DNA from: Clostridium_AD sp050717535
Lineage (GTDB): Bacteria; Bacillota; Clostridia; Clostridiales; Clostridiaceae
Direction: 5' to 3'
Length of the DNA stretch: 64,000 bases
NCBI RefSeq assembly: GCF_050717535.1
Contig: NZ_JBOITM010000076.1
Coordinates: forward strand, 23,144 to 87,143
Below are positions 1 through 8,822 of the stretch, piece by piece (within the stretch, counting starts at the first letter, position 1; every line of letters starts with the position of its first letter). The position numbers and the translations under genes are program-made. The notes under the pieces are model-generated. The model was given only the letters and a program-made list of their open reading frames with translations, was not told the DNA's origin and did no database searches.

Positions 1-1
1 A

Positions 2-215
2 AATAAAATCAAGAATATTTTAGGTGGATATTTATCAAATGTAATAATTAGAAACAAGTAACACTCAAAAACAAATAAGTTGGGAATTTAATGGACAACT
101 TATGTTTGTTGAAATAAAAATTAAAAATATATGTTATGTTAAGCAAACAAAGAGGGAAACATATGATAAACTAATAAGATTAACAAATCTTACAGGGAAG
201 AAGAGAGGTGTATAA
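2..215 (+). pseudogene. 3' end of an unknown gene, apparently frame-broken
   Basis: One frame is open from the window edge to a TAA at 59-61 (ending VIIRNK). An overlapping frame is open from 48 to a TAA at 213-215 and reads like real protein (SWEFNGQLMFVEIKIKN, then KRETYDKLIRLTNLTGKK). The second frame has no start with a ribosome site, so the simplest reading is one upstream gene with a frameshift near position 50. The family is not recognised. A short separate gene starting at ATG 102 is possible but less likely. Confidence 0.3.
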
Positions 216-217
216 AA

Positions 218-880
218 ATGGAATTTATCAATGGTATGTTTAATAAAAAAACTCAAAAGTCAATAAATGATTACAAAAACAAATTTCCAGAAGATATACA
301 ATACATTGACTCATATATAGATATGATCAAGCTAGCTTTAGTGAAGAATAATATAACTACAGTTGAATTATTTTATTCATTTGATGGTAGAGAATTATTT
401 GATAAGATTAAGAATGAGAATTCATCTAAGAACATTTTAGTTTTATACCAGGGGCATATTGATAATCTTATTGCAAAAGATGGGTATATTAATATATATC
501 ACTCAAAACCAGGTAATTATTCTTTAGTTGTTTTTCAACATCAATTTATATATGAAGAATTATTTGGAGTTGAATTATGGAATGATGGAAGTTCAACACC
601 ACAGAAAATACATACATTTAATTGTTACATATCAGAAAAAATCAATTATTTTGCAGGCATGAATTGTAAGGTTATGGGTATAGGTGTGGGGAATATAAAC
701 AAGAAACAGTATGAAAACTTGATGGAAGATTATCATAAGACAATTAAAGTAACCAAAAATAAAACACCAAAAAATAAAACGGTCAAAGGAAAAGTTGCAA
801 TATATACAGGCATTGCATCTACAATTGGGGCTGGATTGCTTATAGGTTTAAAAGTATGGTACAAAAAAGGTAGGAAATAA
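218..880 (+). CDS. unknown protein with a C-terminal membrane anchor
   Basis: This 220-residue protein starts at ATG after AGAGGTG with good spacing. Residues 1-175 look soluble and mixed alpha/beta, with no motif I recognise. A lysine/threonine-rich linker (KNKTPKNKTVKGK) follows, then one hydrophobic helix at about 193-213 and a basic tail (KKGRK). That layout suggests a tail-anchored protein with its bulk in the cytosol. It follows the broken upstream frame by only two bases, so the two may once have been co-transcribed. Function is unknown. Confidence 0.6.
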   Translation: MEFINGMFNKKTQKSINDYKNKFPEDIQYIDSYIDMIKLALVKNNITTVELFYSFDGRELFDKIKNENSSKNILVLYQGHIDNLIAKDGYINIYHSKPGNYSLVVFQHQFIYEELFGVELWNDGSSTPQKIHTFNCYISEKINYFAGMNCKVMGIGVGNINKKQYENLMEDYHKTIKVTKNKTPKNKTVKGKVAIYTGIASTIGAGLLIGLKVWYKKGRK

Positions 881-1018
881 TACGGAAAATTTTATATGAA
901 GTATTTGCTTGCCATTAGCCCCATTTTAAAGACTATAGATAAGGTCAATATTTTAAAGTATTTAGCATCTTTAAATTTCCATGTACAGCTAATAAGAAAA
1001 AACGAAAAGTAATATAGC

Positions 1019-1053
1019 ATTAGCCTGAATCAAACAATTTGATTCAGGCTAAT
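1019..1053 (+). terminator. perfect 16-bp hairpin
   Basis: A 16-bp perfect stem (ATTAGCCTGAATCAAA and its complement) closes a 3-nt loop. It lies 139 bases after the unknown gene ending at 880. No clean T-tract follows, so it may act as a weak terminator, an RNA 3' stabiliser or a bidirectional element. The rest of 881-1240 shows nothing else I can support. Confidence 0.6.
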
Positions 1054-1242
1054 ACTTATTTATGAATTTCTATACTCCACAAATCAGAGTTCCCATATAC
1101 CAAAGAATTGCTGGCCAAAATAATAATATAAAATTAATTATTATTAAAAATAACCCTAATTTTGTTTTGTGTTTAATTAATCCAATTCATTTCTAATTTT
1201 AATACTGCAAATTCCAATAGTATTATTTATGAAACTAATAAT

Positions 1243-1286
1243 AAAAAAAGTGCGTACTTGTATTAATCCTACATTGCACTTAAAAT
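1243..1286 (+). promoter_or_regulatory. promoter with shared flavoenzyme motif
   Basis: AAAAAAAGTGCGTACTT (1243-1259) runs into a -35 box TTGTAT (1258-1263), followed after 17 bp by TAAAAT (1281-1286). The same GTGCGTACTT motif lies in the same relative position before the nitroreductase gene on the other strand (2937-2952). It reads as a promoter with an operator over the -35 box, driving the now broken flavin oxidoreductase gene. Confidence 0.55.
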
Positions 1287-1355
1287 AATACTGTTGGTCA
1301 GTAAACAATAATGACTCTTTTGGCTTAATTCCAGTAGAATATCCAGATGGTCTGA

Positions 1356-1886
1356 AAGAAAAGAACTGATGAATATGGTAAAAATCCCGAAAAATTTGTT
1401 GTAGAAATAATAGCTGGAATTAGAAAAGTAACACCAAAAGAATTTATTGTTGGAATCCGTTTGGGAGGATTTGAACCAACAATAGAAGATGGAATACATT
1501 ATGCTAAAGTATTAGAAAAAAATGGAGTAGATTTCCTCGATATTTCTTATGGATTTATGAGCGAACAGGAAATGCATGTAAATGAAGATTATAAATACTC
1601 CAATGCTGTTTATGCAGCGCAAAAAATTAAAGAAGAAGTTTCAATTCCAGTATTTGCAGTTAACGGAATTAATTCCGCGGAAATTGCAGAAGATATATTA
1701 AATGAAACAAATGTAGACATTGTGGATATTGCTAAAGGATTTCTTATAAATCCTAATTGGGCAAATGATGCCAAAGAGGGCAAAGATACTGGAAAATGCT
1801 TAAACTGTGCAAAATGCATGTGGTTTAATCAGTCTAAGGTTTGTGCAGGAAAAGTTATATTTGAGAGAGATAATAAACAAAAATAG
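1356..1886 (+). pseudogene. truncated old-yellow-enzyme family NADH:flavin oxidoreductase
   Basis: An open frame from 1356 encodes only the C-terminal half of an old yellow enzyme-like TIM barrel. It begins in RTDEYGKNPEKF, a match to the family's RTDxYGGS region, and continues through VGIRLGGFEPT, VFAVNGI and the C-terminal cysteine motif GKCLNCAKCMWF. Roughly 170 N-terminal residues with the start codon are missing. Only about 70 bases separate the promoter at 1281 from the surviving frame, so an internal deletion is likely. An ATG at 1461 could start a fragment, but it would lack much of the FMN site. Non-functional as an oxidoreductase. Confidence 0.8.
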
Positions 1887-1924
1887 TATTAATAAGTACA
1901 AGTATTTAATTAGAAAAGTTGAAC

Positions 1925-1981
1925 ATAAACTCCCAGTTTTTCTTATGATGTCTGAGGTCATAGTGAAAACTGGGAGTTTAT
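1925..1981. terminator. hairpin terminator between convergent genes
   Basis: ATAAACTCCCAGTTTT pairs with AAAACTGGGAGTTTAT around a 20-odd base loop. It lies downstream of the flavin oxidoreductase remnant and is followed by a T/A-rich stretch. Confidence 0.6.
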
Positions 1982-2006
1982 ACTTTCTAGTAAAAAAACA
2001 TAAAAA

Positions 2007-2046
2007 ATATCTAATAGACAGTTATTTTAAACTGTCTGTTAGATAT
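2007..2046. terminator. bidirectional terminator hairpin
   Basis: ATATCTAATAGACAGTT pairs with AACTGTCTGTTAGATAT (one G-T pair) around a short AT loop. It ends just before the stop codon of the minus-strand nitroreductase and is placed to terminate that gene. Confidence 0.55.
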
Positions 2047-2052
2047 ATAATA

Positions 2053-2850
2053 TTATAGATAAGTGACCTCTAATGGATTTCTATCGACTAACCTCTTATA
2101 GTTATACTTAGGATATCCAACCATAACAGCAGCTGTTATGGTTTTTCCTTCTGGAATATTAAATAATTTAAGCAGTGGTGAATCCTTAAGGGATGCACAA
2201 TACTCAAAATATCCAGCCCAACAAGTTCCAAGCCCTAGCGAAGGTGCAAATAATTCTAGATAAGTCAAAGAAGAAATAGAATTACCTCTTCCGATTGGAA
2301 AGTCTTTGTCTGCAGTAGTCATAATTAAGTTTGGGGCACCTCGCAAAATTGGGTCAGCTCCAGTTTCTCTGTAAACATTAATTAATCCTTTGTATGCGTC
2401 ATTTAATGGTGATTTTTCCAACATTTCAATTATAAGTTCAACAGCATTTTTAACTAATTGCTTGTCCTCAACTACAACAAATGATATACCTTGACTATTA
2501 CTTCCAGTAGGTGCTAGCCTTGCAATATCAACTAATTTTGTTAGCTTATCTCTTGATACAGACTTGTCTTGATAAGTTCTTATAGAACGACGTGACCTTA
2601 AGAAATGCTCTGCCTGATCTACATTTAATTTAGGAAACTCTTTTCCAGCTACTTGATTTGAAAGCGGTGTTTTTTTATTATCTATAGCTCCAGTAGGGCA
2701 TATAGCAACGCAATGCCCACAGGCAATGCAAGTGGTATTTGCTACTTCTTCTGGAACCGTTTTTCCCATTTTTAGAACAAATGATGGACATTCATTAATA
2801 CATTGTTTGCATTTAATACATTTTTCTTCATTTACAGTTATAAGATCCAT
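2053..2850 (-). CDS. nitroreductase with N-terminal two-[4Fe-4S] ferredoxin domain
   Basis: This is a 265-residue fusion. Residues 1-55 hold two ferredoxin motifs, with cysteines at 11, 14, 17, 21 and 41, 44, 47, 51. Residues 75-265 are an FMN nitroreductase domain (RSRRSIRTY, then LAPTGSNSQG, then LGLGTCWAGYF). Such fusions are common in clostridia and are thought to pass ferredoxin-level electrons to FMN to reduce nitro, quinone or similar substrates in the cytosol; the substrate here is unknown. The gene stands alone. Its promoter carries the motif also found before the broken flavin oxidoreductase, so both probably answered the same regulator. Confidence 0.9.
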   Translation of the reverse strand: MDLITVNEEKCIKCKQCINECPSFVLKMGKTVPEEVANTTCIACGHCVAICPTGAIDNKKTPLSNQVAGKEFPKLNVDQAEHFLRSRRSIRTYQDKSVSRDKLTKLVDIARLAPTGSNSQGISFVVVEDKQLVKNAVELIIEMLEKSPLNDAYKGLINVYRETGADPILRGAPNLIMTTADKDFPIGRGNSISSLTYLELFAPSLGLGTCWAGYFEYCASLKDSPLLKLFNIPEGKTITAAVMVGYPKYNYKRLVDRNPLEVTYL

Positions 2851-2910
2851 TTTTTTAATCCCCTTGCTTAAATTTATTATTCCTAACTTTCTTATTGGTG
2901 TCTATATGTT

Positions 2911-2952
2911 ATTTTAACACAGTGTATTTAAATTGTAAGTACGCACTTTTTT
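2911..2952 (-). promoter_or_regulatory. nitroreductase promoter with shared operator-like motif
   Basis: Read on the minus strand, AAAAAAGTGCGTACTT (2952-2937) overlaps a -35 box TTACAA (2938-2933). A 16-bp spacer and TAAAAT (2916-2911) follow. The arrangement matches the promoter at 1243-1286. The rest of 2953-3180 is AT-rich and shows nothing firm. Confidence 0.55.
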
Positions 2953-3187
2953 ATCACATAGTAACAAAAATAACACCATTAGCTTTTTCTTATACAGCCG
3001 AATTCATATTAATATATTATTTCTAAAATATTTACCGTATCATAAGTAAGCTTGTACAAGACTATTATTGGAAGTCCACAAATATATGTGATACAATTAA
3101 AATTTCAGTGAACAATTTGTAACTTATATGTGATTGTTTGTATCTGTGTATGTTTTATTCAAATAATGTAGAAGATGGAGTTTGATT

Positions 3188-3604
3188 ATGGGAAAAAAAG
3201 GATTGCTTGATATAAAGTTTTTGAAATTCTTATTAGTAGGAGTAATAAATACTATATTTGGGACCGGAATAATGTTTTTGCTGTATAATTTATCTAGCTT
3301 TGGTTATTGGGGGTCTTCTGCCGTATCATATATATTAGCAAGTATACTAAGCTTTTTTCTTAATAAAAATTTTACTTTTAGAAATAGAGAATCTAATGTA
3401 AAAACAGCACTAAGATTTACCGTGAATATTGCTGTTTGTTATTTAATGGCATATAGTATCTCAAAACCAATTGTAACAAGGATACTTTCGAATATTTCAC
3501 TATCAAAGAGTATAGTTGAACAGTTTTCTATGGTTTTTGGGATGGTTCTGTTCGCTTCGCTTAACTATGTAGGGCAGAGGTTTTTTGCATTCAAAGAAAA
3601 ATAA
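3188..3604 (+). CDS. GtrA/GtcA-like membrane protein (lipid-linked sugar flippase)
   Basis: A small 138-residue protein with four hydrophobic segments and the GtrA-family N-terminus (LKFLLVGVINTIFGTGIMFLL). ATG 3188 is chosen over the in-frame TTG six bases earlier because GATGGAG lies at proper spacing. Family members are thought to flip undecaprenyl-phosphate sugars across the membrane. It is convergent with a CsbB-like glycosyltransferase and a YfhO protein, the other two parts of the Bacillus/Listeria teichoic-acid glycosylation route, so a joint role is likely. An imperfect hairpin ending in a T-run follows the stop codon (about 3609-3640). Confidence 0.8.
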   Translation: MGKKGLLDIKFLKFLLVGVINTIFGTGIMFLLYNLSSFGYWGSSAVSYILASILSFFLNKNFTFRNRESNVKTALRFTVNIAVCYLMAYSISKPIVTRILSNISLSKSIVEQFSMVFGMVLFASLNYVGQRFFAFKEK

Positions 3605-3725
3605 TTTAAGGCTGCCTATTGAATGGACAACCTTTTTTTTGTGTCATTTTTATAAAATTTAAACTTCTGCTTTGGTTATTCTATATGCAAGTTTGCGTTC
3701 TCATTGTTACGGAATCCTATGGGTT

Positions 3726-4676
3726 TTACTTCACTAGGAGATCCTCATTATTCTTAATTTCGTCTGCAACAATATATCTTGGCCTGTATTTAACTTCTTC
3801 ATATATTCTGGCAATATAGGTTCCTATAATTCCAAGACTTATCATTAAGCAGCTTCCAATAATGAGGAGTAGCAGAATAACTGTTGTGAAGCCACTCAAG
3901 GCCATACCCATAAGCTTCATGTACAGTGTCTGGATTCCAAGTACCAACGCGCCAATAAGAAAAAGCACCCCCGTAAAAGTAACTATATAAAGTGGAAATG
4001 ATGAAAAAGAGGTAATGGCTTTAACTGCAAGTGCGCACAGATTAAAAACAGACCACTTTGAAACTCCTTTTGTCCTGATTCCTACATTAAAGGGGATGCT
4101 TATTCGATTATACCCAACCCAAGCTGACATTCCCCTAAAGAAGGTACCTCTTTCGTTCATGCTATGCCATGCTAGTATAACTTTTTTATCCAATAGCTTG
4201 AAATCTGAAGCCTGCTGCATATTAAATCCGGAAAGCTTGCTTTGTATACGATAAAATAAATTAGCTCCTACTTTTTTAATCATGCTCTCATTTCCACGTA
4301 AGGCCTTAACACCTTCCACAACATCATATCCCTCATACTTCCATAACCTTATCATCTCAGGTATTAATGTAGGTGGGTGCTGCAGGTCAGCATCCATGAT
4401 TATACAGCAATCGCCCTCAGCAGCTTCTAGTCCTGCACAAAGTGCTGCTTCTTTGCCAAAATTCCTGCTAAGTCTCAATGCTTTAATACATGGAGTTTTC
4501 TCAGAAAGCATTTTAAGTCTGGACCATGTGCCGTCAGTGGAGCCATCATCAACAAGCAAAATCATAAACTGCATACCTGTTTCTTCTAAATACGTCCTAA
4601 TAACACTGATATTTTCACAAATCTGGCTTTCTTCGTTGTATACCGGAATGACAACTGTGATAAATGACTTTTCCAT
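3726..4676 (-). CDS. csbB: GT2 polyprenyl-phosphate glycosyltransferase, CsbB/GtrB-like
   Basis: This 316-residue protein has an N-terminal GT-A domain (VVIPVYNEE, then VDDGSTDGTW, then the metal-binding DADLQHP near residue 97) and two C-terminal membrane helices at about 230-252 and 265-290. Length and layout match bactoprenol glucosyl/GlcNAc transferases such as GtrB, CsbB and YkcC. It probably loads a UDP-sugar onto undecaprenyl phosphate on the cytosolic face. It starts two bases after the yfhO stop, so the two form one operon. The donor sugar cannot be read from sequence. Confidence 0.85.
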   Translation of the reverse strand: MEKSFITVVIPVYNEESQICENISVIRTYLEETGMQFMILLVDDGSTDGTWSRLKMLSEKTPCIKALRLSRNFGKEAALCAGLEAAEGDCCIIMDADLQHPPTLIPEMIRLWKYEGYDVVEGVKALRGNESMIKKVGANLFYRIQSKLSGFNMQQASDFKLLDKKVILAWHSMNERGTFFRGMSAWVGYNRISIPFNVGIRTKGVSKWSVFNLCALAVKAITSFSSFPLYIVTFTGVLFLIGALVLGIQTLYMKLMGMALSGFTTVILLLLIIGSCLMISLGIIGTYIARIYEEVKYRPRYIVADEIKNNEDLLVK

Positions 4677-4678
4677 TG

Positions 4679-7339
4679 TTATTTAACCCCCTTTCTGAGA
4701 TGTTTAATAGTGGGAACCATGATGTCTGACTTTTTTATGAAAACAAAGAGTAGTATTAGAACGGATACCAAGGTAATCATAAGCCCCATGAAAAGTTTTT
4801 CTGGAAAAAACCACAATTCAATCTTATGGGAGCCTTTTAGCAGATCAAAGCTCAATAAACAATCATCCACAGCCTGTGTTTTAACCTCCTGGTTATCCAC
4901 TTTGACATGCCACCCCTTATCAAAAGGTATGGACATTACCATCAGTCCGTCACTTATTGCATCCACGTGACCGGAGATGCTGGTATCAGTAAAGTTTTCA
5001 ATTGTCATTGATTTTTTGCGGATAAGTGATATCGCCTTTTTAAATGCGGGTATATTCAAAGTGTAGGCATATACTTTAAATTGTCCGGTTTCAGCACTTG
5101 ACTTATCAAAATTAATTTTAAGCTCTGCAGAAGACCCAGGCTTGCAAAATCCAAGATTAAGTATAGAGGAATGTCTTGGATTAAATTCAACTTTTTTGCC
5201 ATTGGTCGAAACAAATCCACTGCCTTTCATATTAGAGGGTGTCTTATAGTATAGGTAGACTTGCTGGGCTTTATTTATTGCAAAATCAATACTTGCTTTA
5301 GAATCACTATCCTTATTAATTCGCTTAAAGCTATAATAGGGTGAACTATTGCCGCTATATTCAAGGTTATTTTGAATTCCCTGCGTTTGGTCAATAGGGA
5401 TTAGAACATCAGGTACACCACAAATAGCTTCTATAAGAAGATTTTGAGTTTCAAGTGGATTAGGCCCTGAGCTACTGTCAAAGTTTTTTAGCCCAATGGT
5501 AGACTGAAAGCCCAGCGGCAAAACATAAGGGTTTGTAAAAATCTTTAATTTGTCGGTGGTTGCAGTCTGTTTGTACAATTTTTCATCAATAGCCATGTTT
5601 CGATAAATCAGATATTTAATGCCGAGAAGAGAATCCAGTATTGCAGTGGAGCCCTCGTAGTCGTAACTGTTAATACCGTTGCTAGAGTACCCGAGATTCT
5701 CAAGCATTTTTACAGGTTTTGCGGAGATAGTGGAAGAAAAAATCGATAGGCCTCGATAATTATACAGAGCAGGATCATTGGTGGTTTGGGATGGCAGTAT
5801 CTCCAAACGATAAAAGTCTTTATCCTTCTGCGAAATAGCAGAAAGCTGATCACGAATTTGGGAAACTTCCGTTCCGCTTGCATAGCTATTTCGAGTTGAG
5901 TAGCCTTCAGTTGAATCAATTTTAATAATTGTCGCAATGGTATTAGTGGTTATCTCGGCAGTAAGTATAAGAAATATAATTAGAGTTTTAAGGGATGGTC
6001 TGATATTGCACGAGCGATCAATGGTAAGGGCCACTGCATATAAAATAATAAAAGTTGCACTGATATATATGGTGTGAAATCCAATTGATAAATTATCAAA
6101 TTTCTGTGAGATAAGAATAACACCCAAAATAGATAAACATATATTGCCTATTTGTTTTCCATTAAATTCCTTTAGTTTTCTAAAAGCTTCATAGCTCATG
6201 GATAATACGAGAAAGATGTAAACAAAGGAAAATCGATATGGAAGCTGGTTAGGGTAATGAAAGCCATGCCAAATAAAATTCAATATATTAATATTGAAAC
6301 TTAGGGTTAAAACCAGAAGAAGAGCAAGATTCCATAATTTTTCCTTCAGCGGAATGCTTTTGCTTAAAAAATAGATTGGAATGAGTATTAAAACAACAAT
6401 TCCACAATACATATTGGGTGCACCTTCGCGAATAGAAGGAGATGCAGCTGTAAAATGTCTGGTTATAAAATCAAATAAATCGAAATAGTTCGTCAGTGTC
6501 TTTGGGAATATATCACCTGCTGCTGAGGTGGATTTTAATTGAAAAAATGTTGGTAGCAGAAGTATGGCTGATAACCCAGCGGACAGCAGCGAAAATCCTG
6601 CAAATTGACATGTCCTTTTTATTAGCAAAGATGTTTTTTTAAAATCATGATATTTAAAGAGACAAACGGGGTAATAGAGCAAGGTGAAAAAGCAAATAAA
6701 AAAGGCCATATAAAAATTGGACAAAAGAGCAATGGTAAGAGTAATGCAGAAAAAAATACCTTTACCCTGACGTATCAAGTTTATTAGGCCAATCATAATG
6801 AGGGGTAGAAGATAAATCGCATCCATCCACATAATATTCCAGCAAAAGGCAAGTACAAAACCGGAGAGCGCATAAAGTAATGAGAAACCTACAGTAATCA
6901 GATTTTGTTCACCATGAACAGCCTTCAGGTAAAATGCAAAACAGGACCCTGCAAGACCTACCTTTATAAGTGTCAAAACAAGTACAACTTCAGTCAAATA
7001 CTCTGGTGGGAATAAAATAGTTATAAGATTTATTGGGCTGGCAAGATAATAGGCAAATAACGGCAAGAAATTCACCCCAAGGCCGCCTGACCAGGAGTAA
7101 AGAAGGCTTGCAGATGATCTAAGCTTGTCATGCAAAATTGCGATAAAGGGAGCATATTGATGGTACAAGTCTGATATTAATAAACTCCAATTTCCAAAGG
7201 GAAAAATTCTAACAGCTATATAGGCGATTTCCAGGATAAAGGCAGGCAGAAAAAATGCCAGTAAGATTACATAATGCCTTTTAATATATATACTAAATTT
7301 TCTTATAATGTTAATGTTGTTTTTCAAGATTGATCCCAC
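4679..7339 (-). CDS. yfhO: YfhO-family multi-span membrane glycosyltransferase
   Basis: An 886-residue protein with about a dozen hydrophobic helices over the first 480 residues, a large extracytoplasmic region at about 490-840 and one closing helix at 850-872. The pattern, with early acidic/aromatic residues (SDLYHQY) after helix 1, matches YfhO. In Bacillus and Listeria, YfhO-type proteins are proposed to move a sugar from the polyprenyl carrier to lipoteichoic acid outside the cell. It is the first gene of the pair with the CsbB-like transferase. ATG follows a GTGGGAT ribosome site. Confidence 0.85.
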   Translation of the reverse strand: MGSILKNNINIIRKFSIYIKRHYVILLAFFLPAFILEIAYIAVRIFPFGNWSLLISDLYHQYAPFIAILHDKLRSSASLLYSWSGGLGVNFLPLFAYYLASPINLITILFPPEYLTEVVLVLTLIKVGLAGSCFAFYLKAVHGEQNLITVGFSLLYALSGFVLAFCWNIMWMDAIYLLPLIMIGLINLIRQGKGIFFCITLTIALLSNFYMAFFICFFTLLYYPVCLFKYHDFKKTSLLIKRTCQFAGFSLLSAGLSAILLLPTFFQLKSTSAAGDIFPKTLTNYFDLFDFITRHFTAASPSIREGAPNMYCGIVVLILIPIYFLSKSIPLKEKLWNLALLLVLTLSFNINILNFIWHGFHYPNQLPYRFSFVYIFLVLSMSYEAFRKLKEFNGKQIGNICLSILGVILISQKFDNLSIGFHTIYISATFIILYAVALTIDRSCNIRPSLKTLIIFLILTAEITTNTIATIIKIDSTEGYSTRNSYASGTEVSQIRDQLSAISQKDKDFYRLEILPSQTTNDPALYNYRGLSIFSSTISAKPVKMLENLGYSSNGINSYDYEGSTAILDSLLGIKYLIYRNMAIDEKLYKQTATTDKLKIFTNPYVLPLGFQSTIGLKNFDSSSGPNPLETQNLLIEAICGVPDVLIPIDQTQGIQNNLEYSGNSSPYYSFKRINKDSDSKASIDFAINKAQQVYLYYKTPSNMKGSGFVSTNGKKVEFNPRHSSILNLGFCKPGSSAELKINFDKSSAETGQFKVYAYTLNIPAFKKAISLIRKKSMTIENFTDTSISGHVDAISDGLMVMSIPFDKGWHVKVDNQEVKTQAVDDCLLSFDLLKGSHKIELWFFPEKLFMGLMITLVSVLILLFVFIKKSDIMVPTIKHLRKGVK

Positions 7340-7686
7340 CTTTATTAAGCTATATAAATTAAATGGTATATGTGAACATTTAGTTTTTATATAATTTCAT
7401 ATAAAATAAATAAGAGATTGTCAATTAATAAATAAGAAACTCAAATAATGTAATTCTAATAAGTCTAACTTATGGATATAACAATATAAAACAAACTATG
7501 GTTATTATACCAAAATTTCACTTGATTGAGAAGGGGAAAAGTAAACATAAAAGTGTTTGTTAGAGGAATGGTTTTTATGATATAATATTTTTAATTAATA
7601 CTGTAAGATAAGGGATAGTTCAACCAAAGATACACAGCATGTTTTATGAATGTAGCATTCTAATGAAAGGAGGGATTGAGGATAAT
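7340..7686. other. divergent intergenic region with one clear promoter
   Basis: The 347 bases separate yfhO (minus) from the winged-helix/PfkB gene (plus). A promoter for the plus gene reads TTGTTA (7557-7562), an 18-bp spacer and TATAAT (7581-7586). The AT-rich rest has no further structure that I can support. Confidence 0.5.
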
Positions 7687-8778
7687 ATGACAGACCGAGA
7701 ATTGGAGATTCTAAAAATAATTAAGCACCAGCCAATGATTTCACAATATGAACTTGCCGATATGCTTGGTATTACTCGTTCTGGAGTAGCCGCTCACATT
7801 CATAATTTAACAAAAAAAGGTTATATTAAAGGAAAAGGATATGTTTTAAGCGAATCACGTTTTGTAACGATAGTAGGGGGAGTCAATATTGATATTTCAG
7901 GTAGTCCGAAGGATGAATTAGTACGTAATAACTCCAATCCTGGAAAAATAGTCCATCTGATGGGCGGAGCAGGTCGCAATATTTCTCTCACATTAACAAA
8001 ACTGGAGATTCCAAATTATTTCATCTCTGTTTTTGGTGATGATTTAAATGGAAAAAAATTTTTAGACGATGCAAAAGAAAATAATATGGATGTTCAATAC
8101 TGTGAAATAATTAAAGGAGAAGCAACCTCCTCATTTTTATATATTAATGATGCTGATGGAAGAAGGATAACTGGAATTGATGATATGAATATATATAATA
8201 ATATGACACCTGCTTTTATTGAAAAAAATCTAGACAGAATCAATAATTCTGAATATTGTATTATCGATACTAACCTCCCAGAAGATACGATTAATTATAT
8301 TTGTAAAAAGGTTACATCCCCATTAGTAGTCAAAACTGTATCATTAAACAAAAATAATCGACTTATTCACAATTTAAAGAAGATTGAAATTTTAATAACG
8401 ACCAAAAATGAATTGGCACAATTGTTATCACAATTGAATGAAGAATATACTAGTTTTAACCAGTCTGTTGATTTTATGTTAAGTAAAGGTGTAAAAAATA
8501 TCATTGTCTTTTCCATAAATAGTGGTCTGTTTTTTAAAAACTATAACAATAAATACCACCTTAAAGTTAATCACTCATTTGTTGTAAATACTAACGGTGC
8601 TAGTGCAACATTGACTGGAGCTTTGATTTGGGGATTACAGAATAATATGAAATGGGAAGAAGCTTTAAAATATGCCTATGCTGCTGCCATCAGTACCATG
8701 GAAACGCAAGAAACTGTAAACCCAAAATTATCACAAGAATTCCTTTTTGAAAAAAAGCAACTTTTTTTCAAAAATTAG
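7687..8778 (+). CDS. winged-helix regulator fused to a degenerate PfkB-type sugar kinase
   Basis: A 363-residue protein. Residues 1-60 are a winged helix-turn-helix (ISQYELADMLGITRSGVAAHIHNLTKKGYI). Residues 60-355 are a PfkB/ribokinase fold (VGGVNIDISG, GGAGRNIS, VFGDDLNG). The family's catalytic GAGD motif is GASA at 304-307, so the general-base Asp is absent. The VDPVS-type motif is also changed to VKTVS. The intact PfkB protein at 11756-12691 keeps GAGD and is its closest relative here. I infer a transcription factor that uses the old kinase fold to sense a sugar or nucleoside, perhaps for the dehydrogenase operon 1 kb away. ATG 7687 lies behind AAAGGAGGG; ATG 7663 is an alternative. Confidence 0.8.
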   Translation: MTDRELEILKIIKHQPMISQYELADMLGITRSGVAAHIHNLTKKGYIKGKGYVLSESRFVTIVGGVNIDISGSPKDELVRNNSNPGKIVHLMGGAGRNISLTLTKLEIPNYFISVFGDDLNGKKFLDDAKENNMDVQYCEIIKGEATSSFLYINDADGRRITGIDDMNIYNNMTPAFIEKNLDRINNSEYCIIDTNLPEDTINYICKKVTSPLVVKTVSLNKNNRLIHNLKKIEILITTKNELAQLLSQLNEEYTSFNQSVDFMLSKGVKNIIVFSINSGLFFKNYNNKYHLKVNHSFVVNTNGASATLTGALIWGLQNNMKWEEALKYAYAAAISTMETQETVNPKLSQEFLFEKKQLFFKN

Positions 8779-8798
8779 AAGACCCCCCGGCAGACGTG

Positions 8799-8822
8799 AA
8801 CAAATTGTAAATACAATTTGTT
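8799..8822 (+). terminator. hairpin after the winged-helix/PfkB gene
   Basis: A perfect 9-bp stem, AACAAATTG with CAATTTGTT, closes a 6-base loop and is followed by TTGCTATT, 20 bases after the stop codon. Confidence 0.55.

Noticed and set aside
1269..1499. Minus-strand open frame over the flavin oxidoreductase remnant
   Set aside because: It is Cys/Tyr/Phe-rich low-complexity translation of the antisense strand, with no ribosome site; the plus frame matches a known family.
1807..2058. Plus-strand frame of 83 codons after the old-yellow-enzyme remnant
   Set aside because: It runs through two terminator hairpins and overlaps the remnant's end; no protein-like features.
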